From Flavobacterium sp. MC2016-06 (lineage in GTDB: Bacteria > Bacteroidota > Bacteroidia > Flavobacteriales > Flavobacteriaceae): a stretch of 64,000 nt of DNA. The stretch's first letter is position 1, and each line of letters opens with the position of its first letter. The stretch spans positions 1 to 64,000 of the forward strand of contig NZ_WMID02000032.1 in the NCBI RefSeq assembly GCF_009711165.2, given 5' to 3'. Positions 1 to 7,069 of this stretch are shown here, piece by piece. The notes beneath the pieces are model-generated. The model searched no databases and was not told the origin of the DNA. It saw nothing but the letters and a program-made list of their open reading frames with translations. The position numbers were made by a program, and so were the translations under genes.

Positions 1-37
1 TCTCTCTAATGTCGAATCCTTGCTATTATTTCTCATC

Positions 38-70
38 GTAACAAAATTTATTAAAGTTAAATTTTGTTAC
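38..70. terminator. Perfect hairpin downstream of the BluB-CobT gene
   Basis: Two 13-base arms (38-50 and 58-70) are exact reverse complements around a 7-base loop. The hairpin lies about 40 bases past the stop codon of the minus-strand BluB-CobT gene. It is AT-rich with no clean T-run, so it may be a weak terminator or an mRNA 3' stabiliser. The rest of the first 110 bases shows no gene. Confidence 0.4.
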
Positions 71-110
71 CGAAATAAGTAACCTTTACAGCAATGACAA
101 ACTAGAATCT

Positions 111-1784
111 TTATTTTCTACTAACCCCAGCATTTTCAAAAGTTGCCATTTCATTCAAAAAAGCTTCGGCCGATTTTAAAATAGGCAGCGCAATTGCACA
201 GCCCGTTCCTTCACCCAAACGCAAATCTAAATTTAAAATTGGTTTAACATTCAAATAATTTAATAATTTTTGATGCGCTTGTTCGGCTGAAACATGACAG
301 AAAACAGCATTTTGTTTTATATCAGCATTTATTTTAAAAGCAATTAAAAAAGCCACACTGCAAATAAAGCCATCAACTAAAATCAGCATTTTACGATCGT
401 AAGCCGCCAGCATCCCGCTTGCCATTTGAATAATTTCAAAACCTCCAAAATAGGCCAGTTGCGACATTAATTCGGCTTGACCGGAATAATTTTCAATAGC
501 TTTTTTAAGTAAATTTTGTTTCTGAATTAGTTTTTCATCCACAACGCCAGTACCTTTTCCGACACATTCTTCAATTGGAAAACCAGTTAGAAGACTCATC
601 AAAACAGAAGCTGTTGAGGTATTTCCAATTCCCATTTCTCCAAAACCAATGCAATTGCAGTCTTTTTGAGCAATGTTTTCGACAATAGATTTTCCTTTTT
701 CAAAACACAAATGCAGTTCTGTTTTGCTCATTGCCGGCCCAAGTAGAAAAGAGTGCGTTCCTTTGGCAATTTTAGCATTAATTAATTTAGCGTTAGTCGG
801 GAAATCATAATTTACACCAGCATCTACGATAGATAATTCAATATTATTTTGCTTGCAAAAAACGTTTATTGCAGCACCGCCTTCTAGAAAATTATTCACC
901 ATTTGTCGCGTTACATCTTGCGGATAGGCGCTTACGCCATGATTCGCAATTCCGTGATCTGCAGCAAAAACAACGATATTAGGATTTTTTATTTTTGGAT
1001 TTAAAGTTTCAAAAACACTTCCGATCTGGAAAGCTAACGTTTCTAAAACGCCTAAAGCGCCGATAGGTTTAGTTTTAGCATCTATTTTTTCTTGTAAAAG
1101 GCGACTGAAAGCTGCTTTTGTTTGAGTTTGAAGATTTGTCTGAAAATAAGAAACCTCACTTTTAATCACATTTTTGATTTCTGTACAATCTGGAAGTTCC
1201 GATTTTTGTTTCCAGTTTAATTGCTGCAGCATCGGTTGATTGTTGTAATTGGTAGCAGGTTTTCCAATACAGAAATAACCAAGAGGCTCAATGTTTTCAG
1301 GCAGATCTATTATTTTTTTGAATTGATAATAATTCAAAATAGAAACCCAGCCCATTCCGTAGCCTTGTTCGGTAAGTGAAAGCCAAATATTTTGCGCTGC
1401 ACAAACTGAACTGAATTTTACCGCTTCGTTACTTCCAACAGTTCCAATAGTAAACTGATTTAAAACAGATCTGTCATAAGCAATAATAAGCCCGATTGGA
1501 GCTTCTTCAATTGCTTCTAATTTTAGTGATCTGTAATGTTCTTTTTGCTCCGGATTATCCGTAAGGGATTCTGCTTTTTTATTATAATCTAAAAATAGAT
1601 TCTTAATTGCAATTTTAACCTCAGCCGATTTAATGATATAATATTTTGTAGCATCAGTAAGTCCAACAGAAGGCGCCCAATGTCCAGCTTGTAAAGCTTT
1701 CGCTATAACTTCATCAGGAACCTCATCAGTTGTAAAATGTCTGGTATCACGACGCGATTTTAAAATATCATCTAAATAACTCAT
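111..1784 (-). CDS. cobT: BluB-CobT fusion: DMB synthase / DMB phosphoribosyltransferase
   Basis: A 557-residue two-domain protein for making and activating the lower ligand of cobalamin. Residues about 1-205 form a nitroreductase-fold BluB domain (RRDTRHF near 11-17, HWAPSVG near 35-41, GWVSI near 146-150), which in BluB breaks down FMNH2 with oxygen to 5,6-dimethylbenzimidazole. Residues about 215-557 form CobT, which joins that base to ribose phosphate from nicotinate mononucleotide: KPIGALG near 240, GEMGIGNTSTAS near 383-394, and RLGEGTG near 525 carrying the glutamate that acts as base in the Salmonella enzyme. Separate BluB and CobT proteins are about 200-220 and 340-350 residues, so both halves look complete. 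It follows cobU on the same strand. Confidence 0.93.
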   Translation of the reverse strand: MSYLDDILKSRRDTRHFTTDEVPDEVIAKALQAGHWAPSVGLTDATKYYIIKSAEVKIAIKNLFLDYNKKAESLTDNPEQKEHYRSLKLEAIEEAPIGLIIAYDRSVLNQFTIGTVGSNEAVKFSSVCAAQNIWLSLTEQGYGMGWVSILNYYQFKKIIDLPENIEPLGYFCIGKPATNYNNQPMLQQLNWKQKSELPDCTEIKNVIKSEVSYFQTNLQTQTKAAFSRLLQEKIDAKTKPIGALGVLETLAFQIGSVFETLNPKIKNPNIVVFAADHGIANHGVSAYPQDVTRQMVNNFLEGGAAINVFCKQNNIELSIVDAGVNYDFPTNAKLINAKIAKGTHSFLLGPAMSKTELHLCFEKGKSIVENIAQKDCNCIGFGEMGIGNTSTASVLMSLLTGFPIEECVGKGTGVVDEKLIQKQNLLKKAIENYSGQAELMSQLAYFGGFEIIQMASGMLAAYDRKMLILVDGFICSVAFLIAFKINADIKQNAVFCHVSAEQAHQKLLNYLNVKPILNLDLRLGEGTGCAIALPILKSAEAFLNEMATFENAGVSRK

Positions 1785-1809
1785 AATGTTGCCAAATTAC
1801 AATTTTTTA

Positions 1810-1902
1810 AAATTCCAAATTCCAAAATTGATTGCTATTTTGAAATTTTGTATTTCTATACGAAGTTTTTATAATTGGAATTTGGAATTTAAAACTTGGA
1901 AT
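1810..1902. repeat. Inverted pair of TTGGAAT heptad arrays between bluB-cobT and cobU
   Basis: Two copies of ATTCCAA (1812-1825) face three copies of TTGGAAT (1875-1888 and 1896-1902). The arms 1810-1825 and 1875-1890 are exact reverse complements, 16 bases each, with a loop of about 49 bases. The array runs over the cobU stop codon (1889), so the last residues of CobU are encoded by repeat sequence. The same heptad occurs at 25686-25715 and 40528-40609, each time touching the 3' end of a minus-strand gene. Confidence 0.8.
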
Positions 1903-2413
1903 TTTTCCCTTTTATAGTAACCGGAATTCCAGAAACCATCAAGACAACCTCATCTGCTTTTGAAGCTAAAAATTGATTCATCCAGCCTTGCAGTTCTGTA
2001 AATTTTCTGCCAATGTGCGTTTCAGCATGAACGCCCATTCCAATTTCATTGGTAACAATTATTAAAGTTGCGTCTTGTTGACTGGCTATTTTTTCAAATT
2101 CAGCTTTGGCTTCTTCTAAAGATAAGGAAACATCATTTTTAGTATCAATGAAAAAATTCGTCAGCCAAAGCGTTACACAATCTACTAAAGCAACTTTTTT
2201 AGAAAAATCAATTTCACTCAAATGTTTTTCCTTCTCAATATTTGTCCAGCGTTCGTCGCGTTCCTGCTGATGTCTATCGATTCTGTTCTGAAAATCGGCA
2301 TCCCATTTTCTGGCCGTTGCCACATAGATAGGTGAATCAGATAGTTGTAAAGCTAATTTTTGGGCATAGCTGCTTTTTCCAGATCGTTCGCCTCCAGTAA
2401 TTAAGTAGATCAT
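1889..2413 (-). CDS. cobU: CobU: adenosylcobinamide kinase / guanylyltransferase
   Basis: A 174-residue enzyme of the nucleotide-loop assembly branch of cobalamin synthesis and salvage. It phosphorylates adenosylcobinamide and then transfers GMP to it. A P-loop is visible at GGERSGKSS (residues 7-15), and RIDRHQQER (44-52) holds the histidine expected to carry GMP. The segments VDCVTLWLTN and TNEIGMGVH are typical of the family. It is transcribed with the downstream BluB-CobT gene; CobS and CobC are not in the window and may lie beyond the left edge. The C-terminal tail after SGIPVTIK is encoded by a TTGGAAT repeat and looks like an appended extension. Confidence 0.93.
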   Translation of the reverse strand: MIYLITGGERSGKSSYAQKLALQLSDSPIYVATARKWDADFQNRIDRHQQERDERWTNIEKEKHLSEIDFSKKVALVDCVTLWLTNFFIDTKNDVSLSLEEAKAEFEKIASQQDATLIIVTNEIGMGVHAETHIGRKFTELQGWMNQFLASKADEVVLMVSGIPVTIKGKNSKF

Positions 2414-2420
2414 TTTATGG

Positions 2421-2664
2421 GTTATGGGTTATGAGTTATGGGTTATGAGTTATGAGTTATGGATTGCGGGTTATGGGTTATGGGTTTTGAGTTATGAATT
2501 ATAAGTTATGAATTATAAGTTATGAATTATAAGTTATGAGTTATGAGTTATGAGTTTTGAGTTTTGGGTTGCGGGTTATGAGTTTTTGGGTTTAGTTTGA
2601 AAGAGATATCTGTAATGTTTATGACGAACTTATAACTTATAATTCATAACTCAAAACTCATAAC
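2421..2664. repeat. Heptad tandem array GTTATGA/G (23 units) with five inverted units
   Basis: From 2421 to 2581 the sequence is 23 consecutive 7-base units, mostly GTTATGG, GTTATGA, ATTATAA and GTTTTGA, with no frame slips. After a 48-base spacer, 2630-2664 holds five units in reverse orientation. These pair with units at 2477-2511 over 33 of 35 bases. The array starts 8 bases upstream of the cobU start codon, and the inverted block ends 5 bases from the stop of the next gene. It fills almost the whole intergenic space, leaving little room for a classical promoter or riboswitch for cobU. Confidence 0.9.
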
Positions 2665-2669
2665 TTTTT

Positions 2670-3032
2670 CTAATAAGGACAATGTCTGCAGTCATTACCG
2701 CAGCAGGTGCCGCGTTTTAGATGAAACCATGATGTAAAGACATAATTTCCGTTTTCTATATAATAATCAATATCTTCGATTAGTTTTTCGGTTTTGGGTA
2801 AAGATATCGCTTTATTTTGAAGTGCTCTTTTTGGAGTCATAGTTTCTACGTAAGCATCGATTTTGTCTACGCAGGCTTCTTTAAAGCAAGTCGGGCAAAG
2901 ACAGTCTCCAACTTCAGAAAGATTGAATATAGGAGGAAAATCATTGCACCAACATTTGTTTTCAACAGAAATATCACCGCAGCTAAAAACAGACTCACAG
3001 CTTGTACAAACTTTTGTTTTTATGATATTCAT
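2670..3032 (-). CDS. Small cysteine-rich protein (CWC-like plus DUF5522-like)
   Basis: The likely start is the internal ATG at 3032, giving 120 residues; the upstream extension to 3134 is low-complexity and hydrophobic and runs over the likely btuF promoter. The N-terminal half has four or more Cys pairs (CTSC, CWC, CLCPTC) in the pattern of the Bacteroidota 'cysteine-rich CWC' family. The C-terminus ends CCGNDCRHCPY, as in DUF5522 proteins. It probably binds a metal or Fe-S cluster, but no reaction is known to me. It is divergent from btuF and upstream of cobU, separated from it by the heptad array. Confidence 0.7.
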   Translation of the reverse strand: MNIIKTKVCTSCESVFSCGDISVENKCWCNDFPPIFNLSEVGDCLCPTCFKEACVDKIDAYVETMTPKRALQNKAISLPKTEKLIEDIDYYIENGNYVFTSWFHLKRGTCCGNDCRHCPY

Positions 3033-3098
3033 TTTATAAAGATAAATTTGTTGATTTTTTGTAAGAATAAAATTAAACAAAAAAATTAGAATTTGCTT

Positions 3099-3106
3099 TA
3101 CCTTTG
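3099..3106 (+). promoter_or_regulatory. Candidate -7 element (TACCTTTG) for the btuF operon
   Basis: TACCTTTG matches the Bacteroidota -7 consensus TAnnTTTG and lies 96 bases before the btuF start. I see no convincing -33 element at the usual spacing, so the call is tentative. It would place transcription start near 3113, with the 31-base direct repeat inside the leader. Confidence 0.4.
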
Positions 3107-3133
3107 TCACTATTAAAAAAAATAATTGTATCA

Positions 3134-3192
3134 CGATACTTTAAACAACTAAAACAATACCGCGATATTGCTTAAATAACTGAAACAATACC
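3134..3192. repeat. Imperfect direct repeat in the btuF leader
   Basis: A unit of about 28 bases (3134-3161) recurs 31 bases later (3163-3192). The 21-base cores 3141-3161 and 3172-3192 differ at two positions. The second copy ends 9 bases before the btuF start codon. It could be a regulator site or a duplicated leader segment; no cobalamin riboswitch architecture is visible. Confidence 0.65.
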
Positions 3193-3201
3193 ATCCACTA
3201 T

Positions 3202-4344
3202 ATGAAACAATTATTCCCCAAATTAATTTTTCTCTTTTCTTTTTTTCTCTTAATCGGGTGTAAGAAGAATGAAACACAAGAAGTTACAAAATCTGAAAAT
3301 GCAAAAAACAGTATAGAATATGCCTCTGGACTTTCTATCGTAAAACAAGAAGGATATTCTGTTGTTACTGTTACAAATCCGTGGCCAAATGCTAATAAAA
3401 ATTTCACTTATATTTTAAAAGAAAAAGATGCTAAAGTCCCAGACAGCCTCCAAAAATATACTACGATTAAAGTTCCGTTAGAGTCTGTTGTAGTAACGTC
3501 AACAACAAATATTCCGTTTTTAGAAATGTTAGAAGTAGAAGACAAATTAGTTGGTTTTCCGCATACCGATTATATCTCTTCAGAAAAAACAAGAGCATTA
3601 ATTGACAAAGGTTCTGTCAAAAACGTTGGACAAAATGAAAAGTTGAATATGGAGCAATTAATAGAATTGTCACCAGATTTGATTGTCACTTTTGGAGTAG
3701 ACAACAATAATCCGATGCTGGATAACTTAAAGAAAAGTGGATTGAATGTTTTTATTCAAGCCGATTGGATGGAACAATCACCGTTAGGAAAAGCAGAATG
3801 GATTAAACTTTATGGTGCTTTATTTGGAAAAGAGGAGAAAGCAAAAGAATTATTCGACAAAATTGTTTTGAGTTACAATCAGGCAAAAAAATTAGCAGCA
3901 GACCAAAAAGCGGCCTCAACTGTTTTGTATGGTTCTATGTACGAGGATGTTTGGTATGTTGCAAAAGGAAACAGCTGGGTTGCAGAATTTATGAAAGATG
4001 CACAGGCTAACTATTTATGGGCTGATCTTAAAGGAACTGGAAGCGAAGGTTTATCTTTTGAAAAAGTATTAGTAAAAGCTAAAACGGCTAATTTTTGGAT
4101 TGTTACGGGTTCAGTTAAAACTTTAGATGAATTAGGAAAAAGTAATCCGCATTACACCGAATTTGATGCCTTTAAAAATAAAAATGTATATACTCTCGAA
4201 AGTAAATTAGGAAAAACTGGAGGTACAATTTATTATGAATTATCGCCAAGCCGACCTGATTTGGTTCTTAAAGATTATATTAAGATTTTTCATCCTGATT
4301 TACTGCCGAGCTATGAGTTTACTTTTGCGACTAAATTGAATTAA
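3202..4344 (+). CDS. btuF: Substrate-binding lipoprotein, BtuF-type
   Basis: A 380-residue periplasmic binding protein of the TroA/BtuF fold. A signal peptide ends in the lipobox LLIGC with the lipidated cysteine at residue 20. The body carries the helical-backbone binding-protein pattern (LVGFPHTDY, LIVTFGVD, LSPSRPDLVLKD near the C-terminus). It is followed after one base by a FecCD permease and then an ATPase, giving a complete importer. The fold also serves siderophores and haem. The divergent cobU and bluB-cobT genes argue for cobalamin or cobinamide as the substrate, but that is inference. Confidence 0.8.
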   Translation: MKQLFPKLIFLFSFFLLIGCKKNETQEVTKSENAKNSIEYASGLSIVKQEGYSVVTVTNPWPNANKNFTYILKEKDAKVPDSLQKYTTIKVPLESVVVTSTTNIPFLEMLEVEDKLVGFPHTDYISSEKTRALIDKGSVKNVGQNEKLNMEQLIELSPDLIVTFGVDNNNPMLDNLKKSGLNVFIQADWMEQSPLGKAEWIKLYGALFGKEEKAKELFDKIVLSYNQAKKLAADQKAASTVLYGSMYEDVWYVAKGNSWVAEFMKDAQANYLWADLKGTGSEGLSFEKVLVKAKTANFWIVTGSVKTLDELGKSNPHYTEFDAFKNKNVYTLESKLGKTGGTIYYELSPSRPDLVLKDYIKIFHPDLLPSYEFTFATKLN

Positions 4345-4345
4345 A

Positions 4346-5374
4346 TTGGTAGATAAAAAACGAAATACTATTTTATTTTTAATACTAGGTTTAGGCTTGG
4401 TTTTTATGTTTCTTGCCAGCATAAGTCTGGGTTCGGTTACAATTCCGTTAAAAGAAGTGTATACAAGTCTAACTGGAGGACATGCCAGTAAATCGGCATG
4501 GGAATATATTATTATTAATTATAGACTGCCAAAAGCAATAACTGCTGTTTTAGTGGGAACAGGATTATCAATCAGCGGTTTGTTAATGCAGACTTTATTT
4601 AGAAATCCGCTTGCAGGACCTTATGTTTTAGGACTAAGTTCTGGTGCCAGTTTAGGCGTCGCTTTTGTAATTTTGGGAGCTGGATTTCTCCCTTCTTTTT
4701 TAAGGGTAATTGCATTATCATCTTACGGAATTGTAATCGCTTCAACTTTAGGGAGTACATTAGTTTTATTACTAGTTTTGGTTGTCTCTCAGAAATTACG
4801 AGATACAATGGCAATCTTAATTGTCGGACTAATGTTCGGCAGTTTTACTACCGCAATTGTTAGTGTTCTAACTTATTTTAGTACAGCAGAACAGCTTCAG
4901 AAATTCACGTTTTGGTCAATGGGAAGTTTAGGAAATCTTTCTTGGTCAACCATTGGAGTTTTTGCTGTTTTTGTAATAATTGGGCTTCTTTTAAGTGCGA
5001 GCAGTATTAAGCCATTAAACGCTTTGCTTTTGGGTGAAAATTATGCTAAAAGTGTTGGGTTGAATTTCAAAAAAGCCCGATTGATAATCATATTTGCAAC
5101 GAGTATTCTCGCAGGAAGTATTACAGCTTTTGCCGGTCCGATCGCTTTTATTGGTCTGGCTGTTCCGCACATAGCAAAACTGACTTTTCAGACCAGCAAT
5201 CACACTATTTTGTTTTGGAGTACTTTGTTTTTTGGTGCGACAATAATGTTGTTTTGTGATATTGTATCAGAAATGCCTGGCTTTGAGGTTACGCTTCCTA
5301 TAAATGCAATTACCTCAATAATTGGTGCACCTGTTGTGATTTGGCTTTTGGTAAGGAAAAGAAATTTTACGTAA
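4346..5374 (+). CDS. btuC: FecCD-family ABC permease, BtuC-type
   Basis: A 342-residue inner-membrane permease with about ten hydrophobic segments. Family landmarks include RLPKAITAVLVG, GxxMQTLFRNPLAGPYVLG and FAGPIAFIGLAVPHIAK. The start is TTG at 4346, one base after the btuF stop; this keeps the first membrane helix complete. The next ATG in frame would cut into that helix, so TTG is preferred. It would form the transmembrane pore of the importer with the ATPase at 5966. Confidence 0.85.
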   Translation: MVDKKRNTILFLILGLGLVFMFLASISLGSVTIPLKEVYTSLTGGHASKSAWEYIIINYRLPKAITAVLVGTGLSISGLLMQTLFRNPLAGPYVLGLSSGASLGVAFVILGAGFLPSFLRVIALSSYGIVIASTLGSTLVLLLVLVVSQKLRDTMAILIVGLMFGSFTTAIVSVLTYFSTAEQLQKFTFWSMGSLGNLSWSTIGVFAVFVIIGLLLSASSIKPLNALLLGENYAKSVGLNFKKARLIIIFATSILAGSITAFAGPIAFIGLAVPHIAKLTFQTSNHTILFWSTLFFGATIMLFCDIVSEMPGFEVTLPINAITSIIGAPVVIWLLVRKRNFT

Positions 5375-5401
5375 AAACTTACAGATATTTAGTGTATTGT
5401 T

Positions 5402-5950
5402 TTTTTAACACATAGAAACATAGTTTTTATTTCAATTAAATTAATAATGATTACTCAAAAATATTTGACCGAACTGACTTATGAAGTGGTTGGAGCTTCG
5501 ATAGAAGTGCATAAAATAATAGGTAAAGGATTGCTTGAAAGTGTTTATCATCAATGCTTGAAAGAAGAGCTTTCTCAAAGAAAATTAAATTTTTTCACAG
5601 AGATGAAAGTGCCAATATTGTATAAACAAAAGGAATTGACTACAGATTTGAGATGCGATTTGTTTGTTGAAAATTGTCTAATAGTAGAATTAAAAACAGT
5701 TTCCGAGATAAATTCAATGCATCAGGCTCAGCTTTTAACTTATATGAAACTTTTAAAAGCTCCAAAGGGAATTATAATTAATTTTAATTGCTTTAATATT
5801 TTTAAAGAAGGACAAAAAACATTCGTAAATGAATATTTCAAGTTATTACCCAAAGAATAGATAGTAAAAGCTAGGTGATAATTTACAAGTAAATTCTATC
5901 CAATCTATTAAAAAAACAAAGAAAAAATCTATGTTTCTATGTGTTAAAAA
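5402..5950. mobile_element. Putative GxxExxY cassette bounded by 22-bp perfect inverted repeats
   Basis: The bases at 5402-5423 and 5929-5950 are exact 22-base reverse complements (core AACACATAGAAACATAG). They enclose a single gene, the GxxExxY protein at 5447-5860, and the 549-base unit sits between btuC and btuD, which are otherwise adjacent in such operons. There is no transposase. The arrangement suggests a non-autonomous or self-mobilising cassette, or a gene flanked by its own regulatory repeats. I see no clear target-site duplication. Confidence 0.6.
5447..5860 (+). CDS. GxxExxY protein, PD-(D/E)XK nuclease-like
   Basis: A 137-residue protein of the GxxExxY family. The name motif is at G28-LL-E31-SV-Y34. 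Further on, D71, E81-x-K83 (in IVELKT) and Q95-xxx-Y99 line up with the catalytic and motif-IV residues of RecB-like PD-(D/E)XK nucleases, suggesting DNA or RNA cleavage. Its true activity is not established. It interrupts the BtuFCD operon and is bordered by 22-base inverted repeats, which no other gene here has. Confidence 0.85.
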   Translation: MITQKYLTELTYEVVGASIEVHKIIGKGLLESVYHQCLKEELSQRKLNFFTEMKVPILYKQKELTTDLRCDLFVENCLIVELKTVSEINSMHQAQLLTYMKLLKAPKGIIINFNCFNIFKEGQKTFVNEYFKLLPKE

Positions 5951-5965
5951 TAAAATTGTCCTGAA

Positions 5966-6742
5966 ATGAAAAACATTCTAAAAACTTCAAATTTAAGCAT
6001 TGGCTATAAGTCCAAGAAAGCAACTGTAACCATTGCCGAAAACCTAAATTTGAATCTGGTTTCAGGAAAACTCATTTCGTTAATAGGAGCAAACGGTATC
6101 GGAAAATCGACTTTACTTCGTACTATAACAGGAATTCAAAAGCCATTATCTGGAAATGTATTGCTGAGCGAAAAAGACATAACGGCTTTCAAACCTTTAG
6201 AATTAGCGCAAAATTTAAGCGTCGTTTTAACCGAAAAGTTACCGCCAAGCAATTTATCAGTTTTCGAATTAGTATCGCTTGGACGCCAGCCATACACCAA
6301 TTGGATTGGTACTTTAACTCCAGATGATATTACAAAAGTAAACGAAGCTTTAGAATTGACTCAAATTAGTCATTTAGCTCGAAAAAAACATTTTGAGATA
6401 AGCGACGGCCAATTACAAAAAGTATTAATTGCTCGAGCTTTGGCACAAGATACACCGTTAATTATTTTGGATGAACCTACAACTCATCTTGATTTATTGC
6501 ACAAAGTTTCACTTTTTAAATTGCTGAAAAAGTTGACACAAGAAACACAAAAGTGCATTTTATTTTCGACTCACGATATTGATCTGGCGATTCAGTTAAG
6601 TGACGAAATGATTATCATGACACCAAATTTGGTAGCGCAGGACGAACCTTGTAATTTGATTTCTAAAGGAAGTTTTGCAACTCTATTCAAAGACGAACAT
6701 ATTATTTTTGATTCCGAAAAAGGCAAGTTTGTAATTACTTAA
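5966..6742 (+). CDS. btuD: ABC transporter ATP-binding protein, BtuD-type
   Basis: A 258-residue cytoplasmic ATPase that would power the BtuF/BtuC importer. Walker A is GANGIGKST (41-49), Walker B LIILDE (165-170) followed by PTTHLDL, and the H-loop lies in FSTHDID. The signature loop reads ISDGQ (145-149) rather than the usual LSGGQ, a modest change in a position that contacts ATP. It starts 15 bases after the right repeat of the GxxExxY cassette, so its expression relative to btuC may depend on the cassette. Confidence 0.87.
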   Translation: MKNILKTSNLSIGYKSKKATVTIAENLNLNLVSGKLISLIGANGIGKSTLLRTITGIQKPLSGNVLLSEKDITAFKPLELAQNLSVVLTEKLPPSNLSVFELVSLGRQPYTNWIGTLTPDDITKVNEALELTQISHLARKKHFEISDGQLQKVLIARALAQDTPLIILDEPTTHLDLLHKVSLFKLLKKLTQETQKCILFSTHDIDLAIQLSDEMIIMTPNLVAQDEPCNLISKGSFATLFKDEHIIFDSEKGKFVIT

Positions 6743-6753
6743 TAAGTCTGCTT

Positions 6754-7059
6754 TCCTGCAAGGTTTCTAAAACCTTGCAGGACGTGAAAATTATATTTTT
6801 AGACTAATTTTTTCTTTACAGAAACATTTTTTTCATAATTTGGGTATTCAGAAGTTTATTGATTTTTAGGAACTAATCCTGCTGTCCTTCCAAATCTTTT
6901 GCTTTTTAAAGAAAAAAGCAAAAGGATTTTTCCTCCCATCAGGGCTAATACAGCTGTATTCACAAGAACTTTAGCGCTCCTGCAAGGTTTTCAAAACCTT
7001 GTAGGTTTAGAATTAAGTTTACATAAAATATACCTACAAGGTTTTGGAAACCTTGCAGG
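6754..7059. repeat. Three copies of a CCTGCAAGGTTTT palindromic element
   Basis: Near-perfect palindromes lie at 6754-6782, 6979-7005 and 7033-7059, all with arms of the type CCTGCAAGGTTT/AAACCTTGCAGG. They fill the 327-base convergent gap between btuD and trmL. Each would form a hairpin in RNA from either strand, so they probably act as REP-like elements and bidirectional terminators. I see no credible gene in this gap. Confidence 0.85.
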
Positions 7060-7069
7060 AAACAAAAGA

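Noticed and set aside
2414..2669. Heptad array considered as a CRISPR array
   Set aside because: Units are 7 bases with no unique spacers, and no cas gene lies in the window.
3033..3134. N-terminal extension of the cysteine-rich protein
   Set aside because: The extra 34 residues are AT-driven hydrophobic sequence and cover the candidate btuF promoter; ATG 3032 is a better start.
2414..3201. Cobalamin riboswitch controlling cobU or btuF
   Set aside because: Both leaders are filled by simple repeats or are too short; I found no plausible B12-box structure. A covariance-model search would be decisive.
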